Shown here piece by piece: positions 1 through 7,480 of a stretch of 48,576 bases of DNA. Every line of letters begins with the position of its first letter. Position 1 is the stretch's first letter. The DNA lies in assembly GCA_001508335.1 (NCBI GenBank), contig LGFX01000012.1:1-48576 (forward strand). The letters run 5' to 3'. Under the pieces are notes generated by a model. That model did no database searches. It saw only the letters and a program-made list of their open reading frames with translations, and was not told the DNA's origin. This DNA is from a candidate division TA06 bacterium 32_111 (lineage in GTDB: Bacteria > Hydrothermota > 32-111). Position numbers and translations under genes: made by a program.

Positions 1-549
1 ACCTATTAATGTTACATCATCATAAAAGTAGTTGTTCCCATGATAAACCGTTAATCCACTCATACTATATAGTGTATCATTATTGGGATCTGGATTCTCA
101 ATCCATCTATGACCAATCCCTAAACCATAGTTGAATAGGTTAACACGACCTGTTGTATAAAGATTCCCACTGTCCACTATCCCTTTTGAATAAATCAAAT
201 TCTCACTTTTTATCATACCTGTTGAATATATATTCAAATTAGGACTTACTACATTTAAAACACCACTGTCTATTATACCTTTACTTATAACTATATCCTG
301 CGTTGATATTTGTCCTGTTGAATATATATTCAAATTAGGACTTACTACATTTAAAACACCACTGTCTATTATACCTTTACTTATCACTATATCCTGCGTT
401 GATATTTGTCCTGTTGAATATATATTCAAATTAGGACTTACTACATTTAAAACACCACTATCCACTATACCTTTTGAATAAATTGTTCCTGTTGTTTTTA
501 ATTCTCCACCATTAAAATAAAAGTATCTGTTTGTATCCTGTAAATCTTT
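1..549 (-). CDS. C-terminal part of a repeat-bearing surface/tail-fibre-like protein (partial, second frame)
   Basis: This frame has no stop from base 549 to the window edge, 183 codons. It has no start of its own and joins the upstream frame (548-1129) if one base is skipped near 550, so the two are probably one gene. The translation is a string of short beta-strand-like repeats built on a core of the type YSKGIIDSG, then NVVSPNLNIYSTG, with two almost identical 32-residue units (see the repeat entry). It then moves into a non-repeat region with the motif GIGHRWIENPD. Such repeats are usual in beta-helical fibres and in adhesins or tail fibres that end in a chaperone domain, but the C-terminus lies outside the window. 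The function as an extracellular fibre is inferred. It could equally be a pseudogene fragment if the frameshift is real and not suppressed. Confidence 0.6.
218..487 (-). repeat. 96-bp tandem repeat, 2 full and 1 partial copy, inside the fibre-like gene
   Basis: The string cctgttgaatatatattcaa recurs at 218, 314 and 410, giving an exact 96-base (32-codon) period. The copies at 218-313 and 314-409 differ at only one base that I can see. The third copy (410-487) matches over about its first 50 bases and then diverges. A shorter related unit begins near 149. The near identity suggests recent duplication or unequal recombination and makes the region prone to copy-number error in assembly. Confidence 0.9.
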
Positions 550-556
550 AAAACCT
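547..556 (-). other. Frameshift site: AGG TTT TAA A, +1 shift restores the long frame
   Basis: Read on the minus strand, the upstream frame ends in AGG TTT TAA. Skipping one T of the four-T run gives AGG TTT AAA GAT and opens the 183-codon downstream frame. The arrangement, a slippery Phe codon followed directly by a stop with pairing kept after a +1 slip, resembles the prfB programmed +1 site (CUU UGA). I see no SD-like element placed just before it, as prfB has, so a plain indel in a short homopolymer is at least as likely. Confidence 0.6.
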
Positions 557-1129
557 TAAATAATTATCTCCACTAACCCCTCCTACTTCATCTAACATCG
601 GTCTCCATTCGTATCCATCCCACTTCAATACTTCCCCAACATTAGGTAGTTCTCCCGATATCATCCCTCCATTCAATGACCTCGTACTCTTCGATATATC
701 CGATGTCTCTGATTCTATCGACCTATATGACCATATCACTTCCCCTATCCTTATCCTCCCTAATACCTCCTTATTTATGCTTAATCCTATATAAAGTATA
801 TCATTCATCCCTATCATCTCGTTCGTTATCGGTATATCATAATTTAATATCCCTCCACTTATATATATACTATCGCTGTCCCCCCATATAACTAATCCCC
901 CTACACTGTCTGTCCATATCGTACATCCCATTAATACCGCCCCTTCTATCTCTTTCCCTTCTATATCTGTTATATACCCCTGTAATGTTATTCCCCCTCC
1001 TCCTCCACTATTCAATATTAAATCTTCACTTATTTCTCTCCTACCTACATCCACTACCAATCCTTCCAATAACAACATAAATACCAATATTAACAACAAT
1101 TCTAACATTCTATCCCTCAATAAACCCAT
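548..1129 (-). CDS. N-terminal part of a secreted fibre-like protein, first frame
   Basis: The 193-residue frame begins with a hydrophobic signal-like segment (residues 1-24, two Arg ahead of a Leu-rich core). A glycine run (residues 43-47) and a beta-rich domain follow. Near residue 165 comes GEVLKWDGYEWRP, a motif I associate with fibre proteins bearing tail-spike or endosialidase-chaperone ends in Bacteroidota and related phyla. The frame stops at GDNYLRF and probably continues in the next frame. Two starts are possible. The ATG at 1129 lies five bases beyond the broken tRNA and has no SD, but keeps the arginines of the signal peptide. The ATG at 1108 has a good SD, TTGAGGG, at 1120-1114. 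The coding strand is very purine-rich and C-poor, with Leu almost only TTA/TTG, unlike the neighbours. This suggests a different origin for the segment. Confidence 0.6.
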   Translation of the reverse strand: MGLLRDRMLELLLILVFMLLLEGLVVDVGRREISEDLILNSGGGGGITLQGYITDIEGKEIEGAVLMGCTIWTDSVGGLVIWGDSDSIYISGGILNYDIPITNEMIGMNDILYIGLSINKEVLGRIRIGEVIWSYRSIESETSDISKSTRSLNGGMISGELPNVGEVLKWDGYEWRPMLDEVGGVSGDNYLRF

Positions 1130-1133
1130 TTAT

Positions 1134-1197
1134 CTGGACTTGAACCAGCGACCTCTTGGTCCCGAACCAAGCGCGCTTCCATCTGCGCTACACCCCG
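1134..1197 (-). tRNA. tRNA-Pro (anticodon CGG), truncated: 3' acceptor strand missing
   Basis: From 1197 downward the sequence folds as a normal tRNA-Pro: acceptor 5' strand CGGGGTG, D-arm GCGC/GCGC, anticodon arm CTTGG-TTCGGGA-CCAAG with anticodon CGG, a five-base variable loop, and T-arm CTGG-TTCAAGT-CCAG. After the T-arm (tRNA position 64, base 1134) the expected CACCCCG is replaced by ATAAATGGG, which cannot pair with the 5' acceptor strand. The gene is therefore almost certainly non-functional as written. The pcm stop codon lies inside its first ten bases. The break falls exactly at the junction with the compositionally different surface-protein segment. Confidence 0.7.
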
Positions 1198-1838
1198 TTA
1201 TCAAAAAATCCGTATTTACCTAAAAGTGGAACGAATCTGCAGTAGTCGTATTTTTCTATTTTAATCTGATCATCATTTTTTGTGACCTTCGTTAAAACCT
1301 GCAAAGATATGTCACCAAGTGGTAAAATCATTATACCTTTATCAGACAACTGGTCAATAAAATTTTTTGGTATCTGTGGTGATGCTGCTGTTACCATAAT
1401 CTTATCAAAAGGTGCATAGTTTGAAAGCCCTATAGTTCCATCTCCTGTCATCAAAAAGACATTGGTTATCCCAAGTTTTTTTAGATTCCCTTCAGCAAAT
1501 TTCTTCAATTCGTTTATCCTCTCTATCGAAAAAACCACCTTTCCGAGTTTTGAAAGTATCGCTGTTTGATAACCTGAACCTGTCCCAATTTCAAGAATTT
1601 TATCAGTTCTTTTTACATTTAAAAGTTCAGTCATCTTTGCTACTATGTATGGTTGTGATATTGTCTGACCATAACCTATTGGAACTGGAGAATCATCGTA
1701 AGCAAGATTTGAAAGTTCTTTCGGTAAAAACAACTCCCTTGGAATCTCCCCCATAACCTTCAAAAGATCTTCATCTTCAATTCCCCTTTTTTTCAACTGG
1801 TTTTCAACCATCTTCTTTCTCAAATCTTCAAAAGACAT
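1188..1838 (-). CDS. pcm: Protein-L-isoaspartate O-methyltransferase
   Basis: Methylates isoaspartyl residues that form in ageing proteins, using S-adenosylmethionine, so that they can return to normal aspartate. The 216-residue protein has the family hallmarks in order: GQTISQP (57-63), the SAM-binding glycine loop LEIGTGSGY (82-90), and the C-terminal FVPLLGKYGF (about 202-211). Length is normal. The start overlaps the end of surE by 11 bases, the classic surE-pcm pairing of damage-repair genes. The last codons and the TAG stop run ten bases into the truncated tRNA-Pro. Its SAM could come from MetK, encoded in the same gene block, and its SAH product would go to AhcY. Confidence 0.95.
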   Translation of the reverse strand: MSFEDLRKKMVENQLKKRGIEDEDLLKVMGEIPRELFLPKELSNLAYDDSPVPIGYGQTISQPYIVAKMTELLNVKRTDKILEIGTGSGYQTAILSKLGKVVFSIERINELKKFAEGNLKKLGITNVFLMTGDGTIGLSNYAPFDKIMVTAASPQIPKNFIDQLSDKGIMILPLGDISLQVLTKVTKNDDQIKIEKYDYCRFVPLLGKYGFFDNGV

Positions 1839-2577
1839 CTTTTGCTACCTTTTTTAAATTTTTTAATATGTTGAAATCCGTTAGATCAAAAGTGATGGGT
1901 GTTATAGAAACATATCCCTTTTCTATAGCCTCAAAATCAGTCCCTTTTTTCATCTTGAATGTTGGTTTTTCCCCTCCTATCCAGTAATATCTTCTTCCTC
2001 TTGGGTCTACTTTTGTTATAAGAGAATCAGAGTAAATTCTGCTACCAAGTTTTGTAATTCTATATCCTTTTATTTGTCCATTCGGTATATTTACATTCAA
2101 TAGTAGCCTTTTCTTTTTACCAAACTTTTGTAGAAGTTCAATTATTTTTGGAACAACATTTTTAGCGTTTGAAAAATTGATATTCTCAAAAGCAGCCATT
2201 GAAAAAGCAACTGAAGGTATATCCATAAGAATACCCTCCATAGCAGCAGCAACTGTTCCAGAATATATCACATCCTCTCCCATATTTGGACCATGATTTA
2301 TACCTGAAAAAACATAATCAAATTTTTCCTTGATGAGTCCATGTGTTGCTATCAAAACACAATCAGTTGGGGTCCCTGTTGTTATATACTCGTTTTTGCT
2401 TACCCTGTTTATCCTTAAAGGTATAGTTAAAGTTAAAGAATGACTCGTTGCAGATTGGTTCTGCATCGGTGCAACAACAAAAACCTGATGTCCCAAGGAA
2501 ATTAGAATCTCCTTTAAAGTTTTTATACCTTCAGCATAATAGCCATCATCGTTTGAAATAAGAATTTTTAAAGACAT
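1828..2577 (-). CDS. surE: 5'/3'-nucleotidase SurE
   Basis: A metal-dependent nucleoside monophosphate phosphatase, linked in many bacteria to stationary-phase survival. The 249-residue protein shows the metal-site motif NDDG (9-12), QNQSATSHSLT (39-49), GTPTDCV (68-74), SGINHGPNMG (91-100) and YSGTVAAAMEG (105-115), all in the usual order and spacing. It overlaps pcm downstream and the glycosyltransferase upstream (10 bases), so translation is probably coupled. Length and start are typical for the family. Confidence 0.95.
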   Translation of the reverse strand: MSLKILISNDDGYYAEGIKTLKEILISLGHQVFVVAPMQNQSATSHSLTLTIPLRINRVSKNEYITTGTPTDCVLIATHGLIKEKFDYVFSGINHGPNMGEDVIYSGTVAAAMEGILMDIPSVAFSMAAFENINFSNAKNVVPKIIELLQKFGKKKRLLLNVNIPNGQIKGYRITKLGSRIYSDSLITKVDPRGRRYYWIGGEKPTFKMKKGTDFEAIEKGYVSITPITFDLTDFNILKNLKKVAKDVF

Positions 2578-3230
2578 AACATCTCCAGTGACATTTTTAT
2601 GAATCTTAAAGTATCTAAAACTTTGTTTATCTTTGACCTCTCATCCCCATATATAGTCTGAATATCGACATATCCAATATTCATCTTCATCCTTCCCGCT
2701 TTGATAAGCATCTCCGATTCTATCTGAAATCTTTTATACTTCAAATTCAACCTTTTCATAGAGTCAACTTTAACCATTCTAAAACCTGATTGAGAGTCAA
2801 AAACTCTCTTTGTTGCAAGTAATGATGTGACAAGAGTTGTAGTTCTATTTGTAAGGTATCTATCAAAAGGCATGTTTTTAAAATTCATTTCCCTTTTACC
2901 TATAACTATATCATACTTTGAAAAATCTGTTCCAATAAAATTTTTAATATCTTCAGGAGAATGTTGAAAATCTCCATCCATAAGAATAAGATATTCACAT
3001 TTTTTAAATACGAAATTCAAACCATCTATTATAGATTGTCCTTTCCCCTTATTTACCTCATGTCTGATTACATAATCTGCAACTTTACTCGCTTCAAGGT
3101 AGGTGTTATCCTTTGAACCATCATCAACAACAATAACTTTAAATTTGTATATCTCTTTAATTTTTTTTATTAGGTTTCCTATAAATCTTTCCTCATTACA
3201 TGCAGGTATCAAAACCATTATCTTTTCCAT
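2568..3230 (-). CDS. Family 2 glycosyltransferase (polyprenyl-phosphate sugar synthase-like)
   Basis: A 220-residue GT-A enzyme with PACNEE (9-14), the nucleotide-binding VVDDGSKDNT (34-43), NKGKGQSI (60-67) and the metal-binding DGDFQHSPEDI (85-95). This pattern fits the dolichyl/undecaprenyl-phosphate mannose or glucose synthase branch. It has no C-terminal membrane segments, so it would be a soluble or peripheral version. The substrate cannot be read from sequence. A polyprenyl-phosphate sugar made here could feed a membrane GT-C enzyme such as the DUF2723 protein at 41854-44577; that link is inference. It overlaps tsaB by 35 bases and surE by 10. Confidence 0.85.
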   Translation of the reverse strand: MEKIMVLIPACNEERFIGNLIKKIKEIYKFKVIVVDDGSKDNTYLEASKVADYVIRHEVNKGKGQSIIDGLNFVFKKCEYLILMDGDFQHSPEDIKNFIGTDFSKYDIVIGKREMNFKNMPFDRYLTNRTTTLVTSLLATKRVFDSQSGFRMVKVDSMKRLNLKYKRFQIESEMLIKAGRMKMNIGYVDIQTIYGDERSKINKVLDTLRFIKMSLEMLCL

Positions 3231-3789
3231 TAATACCCCTGTGATAGTGGAACATCTTTAAAGCATCAGGAAAAAGATACTTCTCATCTATTGAAGGAAG
3301 AAAATCTTTCGCTCCTTCACCTATCAAGAAAAATCTGTTTCTTTCAATATAATTTTTAAGTTCATCACCCTGAAGTTCAAAATCTCTTGAAATCCTTCTG
3401 AAAACATTTCTATTTGAAAAGAGTGCCAACGAGTAAGAATTCTTTCTTATCTTAATTATGGAAAGAATCTTATTTTCACTTTTTGAAAAGAACCCTAAAA
3501 CATCATGTGCGTTAAATCTGATGAGTTTACCTTCATCGTCCCCAAAAATAAGTCCTTTTGCAAAAGATTCTCCGATTCTCATCCCTGTCAGTTTTCCAAC
3601 TTTTGAAAGGATGAAAATATTTCCTAAAATATCATCTTTTAAAATTTTTTTAACATCATCATTATCAAAAATCTTTGGAAGTTCTACCAAAAAATCTTTA
3701 TCCTCAACCTTTTTAAAATAGTTTATCCTATCGCTAAAAATAAGAACAGATAACTGTGATGTTACAGATGAAATAAAAATATCTAACAT
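3196..3789 (-). CDS. tsaB: TsaB-like subunit of the t6A tRNA-modification complex (divergent)
   Basis: TsaB is a non-catalytic partner of TsaD and TsaE in making N6-threonylcarbamoyl-adenosine at tRNA position 37. Most of the 197 residues are poorly conserved, but GKLTGMRIGESFAKGL (65-80) matches the family signature around FTGLRIG...AKGLA, and the start MLDIFISSVTSQLSVLIF fits the first actin-like strand pair. The position directly after tsaE, overlapping it by 7 bases, supports the call. Acidic and small residues usual in the first loop are replaced (SSVTSQ rather than DTST). The function rests on one motif and the neighbour, so confidence is moderate. Confidence 0.7.
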   Translation of the reverse strand: MLDIFISSVTSQLSVLIFSDRINYFKKVEDKDFLVELPKIFDNDDVKKILKDDILGNIFILSKVGKLTGMRIGESFAKGLIFGDDEGKLIRFNAHDVLGFFSKSENKILSIIKIRKNSYSLALFSNRNVFRRISRDFELQGDELKNYIERNRFFLIGEGAKDFLPSIDEKYLFPDALKMFHYHRGINGKDNGFDTCM

Positions 3790-4208
3790 AAAATTTTAAC
3801 CTTTCTCTTATCATCAAAAAACTCAAAGAATATTTTTATCAAATGGTAATCATTAAAGTCAAGGGAGTCAAGAATCTCTGGCCATTCTATGAAAGTGAAG
3901 GTTGATTCCTCAAAAAGTTGATAAGGGTCAAGTTCGAAAAAATGACTTAAACTTGTTATCCTGTAAAGATCTATATGTGTTATCTTAACATTATCATTCT
4001 CATAACAATGTACTATATTAAAAGTTGGACTTGAAACATTATCTATACCAAACCTTTTTGAGAAACTTCTCACAAACTCTGTCTTTCCAGCACCAAGATT
4101 CCCATACAGGAAAATTACAGGTGAACTTACCTTAATATTTAATATGAAATCTACAATTTCAGAAAGTTCTTCAACCTTTTCAACTGTAAAAATCTTTTCC
4201 ATACTCAT
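3783..4208 (-). CDS. tsaE: tRNA threonylcarbamoyladenosine biosynthesis ATPase TsaE
   Basis: A small P-loop ATPase of the bacterial t6A machinery. The 141 residues include Walker A GNLGAGKTEF (36-45), SSPTF (59-63), HIDLYR (78-83) and FIEWPE (106-111), the full family set. Two in-frame ATGs lie at 4208 and 4202; neither has a strong SD, and the gene starts inside the end of coaX (29-base overlap), so translation is probably coupled. The neighbour tsaB acts in the same complex; tsaC and tsaD are not in the window. Confidence 0.93.
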   Translation of the reverse strand: MSMEKIFTVEKVEELSEIVDFILNIKVSSPVIFLYGNLGAGKTEFVRSFSKRFGIDNVSSPTFNIVHCYENDNVKITHIDLYRITSLSHFFELDPYQLFEESTFTFIEWPEILDSLDFNDYHLIKIFFEFFDDKRKVKILC

Positions 4209-4890
4209 ATATAGATTTTAATAAAAACTCTCTATCGAGCAAACAGTCTTTTACATAATCTTTTACAAGATAGGAGTTACCACCAGTTACAACTATTTTT
4301 GTCTCACCAAGAATTTTCTTCCCAAAACTTATGAAGGTTAAAACTCCAGAAAGCCATTGGAGGAAAATTCCATTTTTGAGTGCTTCCTCTGTATTTTTAC
4401 CTATTCTCTCATCGAAAGAATCGATATCAACTTTAAAAAGTTTATCCGCTCTTTTATCGAGCGAAAAAGATATAGTTTGCAAACCTGCTGATATGAATCC
4501 ACCGAGATGTTTGCCTCTTGAATCGATATAGTCAAATGTATCTGCAGTCCCAAGATCAATTATTGTTGATGGATAAATTTTATTTTTTATAGCATAATAT
4601 ACTGAAACGAACCTATCTATACCAATATTTTCAAAAGAATATTCTGATTCAAAAAGATCTCTCTTCTTTTCAAGGAAAGTAACTTCATATTTTAACTTCT
4701 TAACCAAAAGATCTTCAAAAATTTTTTTATTTTTTCTGTTCACCGATATGGCATATATTTTTTCAGGAGAAAATTTTAAAATTTTTTTTGAAATATCCTC
4801 GTCAAAATTGTAAACCTTTGAAATTTGTCCTTTTGAAAAAAATCCAAACTTTATTTTTGAATTCCCTATATCAACAGCAATACCTTTCAT
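4180..4890 (-). CDS. coaX: Type III pantothenate kinase
   Basis: Phosphorylates pantothenate, the first step of coenzyme A synthesis from the vitamin. The 236-residue ASKHA-fold protein has the phosphate motif DIGNSK (7-12), the catalytic region IDLGTADTFD (111-120), GGFISAG (130-136), GKNTEEALKNG (164-174) and VTGGNS (201-206). The usual form of the middle motif is D.GTATT.D; here TADT replaces TATT, a small divergence. It overlaps tsaE by 29 bases and the DUF2520 gene by 4 bases. Pairing with a DUF2520 protein fits a pantothenate/CoA context. Confidence 0.9.
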   Translation of the reverse strand: MKGIAVDIGNSKIKFGFFSKGQISKVYNFDEDISKKILKFSPEKIYAISVNRKNKKIFEDLLVKKLKYEVTFLEKKRDLFESEYSFENIGIDRFVSVYYAIKNKIYPSTIIDLGTADTFDYIDSRGKHLGGFISAGLQTISFSLDKRADKLFKVDIDSFDERIGKNTEEALKNGIFLQWLSGVLTFISFGKKILGETKIVVTGGNSYLVKDYVKDCLLDREFLLKSIYEYGKDFYS

Positions 4891-5633
4891 TTTAATCTTT
4901 CCCTCGTAATCTTATCAAGAACTGTAAAGAGTCTCTTCAAATCTCTATCATCCAAATTCTTAGAAATTTCTTTTATCAATTTCAAATCCCCTCTTTTGGA
5001 AGGTCCAGTTATAACTTCTTGTATACTTTTTCTTTCAACTTTTTCCAAAAGATTTTTTAAAACAGGTAAAAATGGACTCTTTTGAACACTTTTAGAGGTA
5101 GACTCTTTGAAGATTTTTTCAGAAAAATAAAGTAGAGTCAAAGTATAATTCAAAGCCAACATTGAAGAAAGATGGTATTTCTTTCTATCAACATTTTTCA
5201 ATTTTATAACTTTTATTCCATTTAACTTTGAAAATTTTTCCAAAAATACGGATTTTTTTAAAGACTGAACCGTTGCGTATATATTTTTAAATATTTCAGG
5301 TTTATCAGAGTATGTGAAGGATTGAATGGGATGAAAAATGGAGATGTTTGATGCTTTCTTTAAAACCATTTTTGCCTTTTCCATCTCAAAAGATGCTGAA
5401 ACAACTATAACCTCCTTCTCATAATCTTCAATATTTTTTAAAACATCTAAAATCGAATCATCATTAACTGATATGAGTATTATATCAGATTTAAAAAGTT
5501 TTCTTCTATCCAGTTCTCTTTTGAAATTTTTATCATATGTATAGTATACTTTTTCACCATCGAACACTCTCTCAAAATTCCTTTTGAAATTTTTTCCAAA
5601 CCTTCCTAAACCGATTATAGATAGTTTTTCCAT
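4887..5633 (-). CDS. Rossmann-fold DUF2520-domain protein
   Basis: The 248-residue protein opens with a dinucleotide-binding loop, IIGLGRFG (6-13), followed by ISVNDDSI (54-61) and the family hallmark FHPIQSFT (100-107). The helical C-terminal half has KKYHLSSMLALNYT (151-164), as in DUF2520 proteins. These resemble ketopantoate reductase or F420-dependent reductases in architecture, and members often sit beside pantothenate genes. The ATGA overlap with coaX suggests a role near CoA synthesis, but the reaction is not established for the family and I do not assign one. Confidence 0.8.
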   Translation of the reverse strand: MEKLSIIGLGRFGKNFKRNFERVFDGEKVYYTYDKNFKRELDRRKLFKSDIILISVNDDSILDVLKNIEDYEKEVIVVSASFEMEKAKMVLKKASNISIFHPIQSFTYSDKPEIFKNIYATVQSLKKSVFLEKFSKLNGIKVIKLKNVDRKKYHLSSMLALNYTLTLLYFSEKIFKESTSKSVQKSPFLPVLKNLLEKVERKSIQEVITGPSKRGDLKLIKEISKNLDDRDLKRLFTVLDKITRERLK

Positions 5634-5637
5634 AACA

Positions 5638-6864
5638 CTATGAGAAGTTAACTTTTATAAATTTCGAATATTTTTTTGGTATATAAAATTTTATAATGTT
5701 TCTCTCATCACTTTTTATATCTTTTATTATTCCATACCTGTTAACATAGTTTAAAATTTTTTTTAGATTTTCATCATCTGTTGAAATTTCAAAATAATCG
5801 AGTTTTTTATAGAACTCTTCAAGTATAACTTTTTTTAAAAGTTCAAAATTCTCTCCAGTTTTTGCAGAAATAAAAATAGAATTTTTATATAAATCTTTAA
5901 AATAATCAATTCTGTTAAAGTGCAAAAGAAGATCTATTTTGTTGAACACATAGATTATATCCCCATTATTGAGTTTCAGTTGATCTATAACCTTTGCCAT
6001 ATCATCAAGAACAAGATCAACATACTGGTCTGAAATATCAACAACAAAAAGTTTAAGATCAGAATCTGATGCTTCCTCTATGGTCAATTTAAAAGATTCT
6101 ATTATTTCGTGGGGAAGATCTCCCAAAAAACCAACAGTATCAGTCAAAACAATATACCTTTCAAGTTTTCTTGTTACAGTATCGAGTGTTGTGAAAAGTT
6201 TATCATCTGTAAAAAAGTTGTTTTTGGTTAACCTATTCATAATTGTTGTCTTTCCAGCGTTGGTGTAACCAAATAGAGCTACCCTGAAAAGATTTTTTCT
6301 TCTTTCACTTTTTACTTTAATACTTTTCTGATAATCTTTAATCTTCCTTTTCAATATCCCAATCCTTTTTTCTATATACCTCCTGTCAACTTCAAGTTTT
6401 TTTTCACCAGGTCCCCTTGTTCCAATTCCTCCACCTGTTTGGGACATCGTTATACCTTTACCTGTCAACCTCGGTAACAAGTATGTCCATTTTGCAAGTT
6501 CACTCTCAAGTTTAGATATCGTTGTTTTAGCGTTCTTTTCAAATATCATTAAAATCAGTTCTGTTCTATCCATAACGGATAGATCGAGATATTTTTCAAG
6601 ATTCCTTTTCTGTAATGGTGTTAAAGAGTTAGAAAAAATAACATAATCAACCTTCAGATTTTCCGCTATCACTTTGATCTCATCAACTTTTCCTTTTCCA
6701 ATATAAAACGCTGGGTTTATCTTCTCTATTCTTTGGATAACATCCTCTCTACTTTTCATGTTAAGTGATGATGATAGATCTTTCATTTCAACTATTGTTT
6801 TGTTGATCCTCTCATCGCTTTCACTTTTTGTAAATGTTCCGACAATAATACAACTACTTTGCAT
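5638..6864 (-). CDS. hflX: Ribosome-associated GTPase HflX
   Basis: A translation-factor-class GTPase that binds the 50S subunit and helps split or rescue stalled ribosomes under stress. The 408-residue protein has the N-terminal HflX domain ending in GGGIGTRGPGE (144-154), a coiled-coil linker (about 160-190), then the G domain: G1 GYTNAGKTT (199-207), G2 region TLDTVTR (226-232), G3 DTVGF (242-246) and G4 NKID (308-311). A C-terminal extension of roughly 60 residues follows. The gene overlaps the upstream membrane-protein gene by 11 bases and lies four bases before the DUF2520 gene. Confidence 0.95.
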   Translation of the reverse strand: MQSSCIIVGTFTKSESDERINKTIVEMKDLSSSLNMKSREDVIQRIEKINPAFYIGKGKVDEIKVIAENLKVDYVIFSNSLTPLQKRNLEKYLDLSVMDRTELILMIFEKNAKTTISKLESELAKWTYLLPRLTGKGITMSQTGGGIGTRGPGEKKLEVDRRYIEKRIGILKRKIKDYQKSIKVKSERRKNLFRVALFGYTNAGKTTIMNRLTKNNFFTDDKLFTTLDTVTRKLERYIVLTDTVGFLGDLPHEIIESFKLTIEEASDSDLKLFVVDISDQYVDLVLDDMAKVIDQLKLNNGDIIYVFNKIDLLLHFNRIDYFKDLYKNSIFISAKTGENFELLKKVILEEFYKKLDYFEISTDDENLKKILNYVNRYGIIKDIKSDERNIIKFYIPKKYSKFIKVNFS

Positions 6865-7480
6865 ACCTTTTTGTTCTGATAATTTCTATAATATAAATTG
6901 AAACGATCAACAAGGATGCTGCAACAACACCCAACTTTCCCATAAAAACAAAGATGGAAACTATAAAGGAAGCAAGAATTATCCCTAAAGATATTGCTAC
7001 AAGCGATCTTTTAAAATCAAGGTTTAAAATTACGGCTGCCAAAGAGCCAGTCCATGCACCTGTTCCAGGTAGGGGTATTCCAACCAATACAACTAATCCC
7101 CAGAATTCATACTTCTTTACATCCTTTGATTTTTTCTCTGTTCTTTCTATTATCCAATCAAGAAATCTCTTAACAGGTTTAACCTTTTCAAACATTCTAT
7201 AAAAACCTTTCAAAAGCAAAAGTATTGGAATAACTGGGATAAAGTTTCCTAAAAGAGAATAGAATAAAGCAGTTGGATAATCTATTTTAAAAAGAGTTAA
7301 AGCGAGTGGAAGGCCAAGCCTTAATTCAAAGATTGGCAATGTTGAAATTATTAAAACTATTATAGTGTTTGAAATATTCTTGCTCTTCAAAAAATTTATA
7401 ACAGGATTAGCAACTTCACCTGCAAAAAGGATAGATGAGAAAAATAGAATGAACAAAAAAAAGAATAATTTATTTTTCAT
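6854..7480 (-). CDS. Small multidrug export family membrane protein (COG2426-like)
   Basis: A 208-residue integral membrane protein. A signal-like N-terminus (1-24, KNKLFFFLFILFFSSILFAG) is followed by PIFELRLGLPLAL (50-62) and VGIPLPGTGAWTGSLAA (132-148), the two conserved blocks of the family often annotated as small multidrug export protein. About four further membrane segments are visible. The transported substrate is unknown and the family name is weakly founded, so read this as a membrane protein of uncertain job. It sits between ispF and hflX with overlaps at both ends, indicating co-transcription but no obvious functional link. Confidence 0.8.
   Translation of the reverse strand: MKNKLFFFLFILFFSSILFAGEVANPVINFLKSKNISNTIIVLIISTLPIFELRLGLPLALTLFKIDYPTALFYSLLGNFIPVIPILLLLKGFYRMFEKVKPVKRFLDWIIERTEKKSKDVKKYEFWGLVVLVGIPLPGTGAWTGSLAAVILNLDFKRSLVAISLGIILASFIVSIFVFMGKLGVVAASLLIVSIYIIEIIRTKRYAK

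Noticed and set aside
218-487. CRISPR array
   Set aside because: The repeats are adjacent 96-base units without spacers and keep a protein reading frame.
676-891. Plus-strand frame opposite the fibre-like gene (71 codons)
   Set aside because: Made of Ser/Leu/Tyr-rich filler mirrored from the purine-rich minus strand; no SD.
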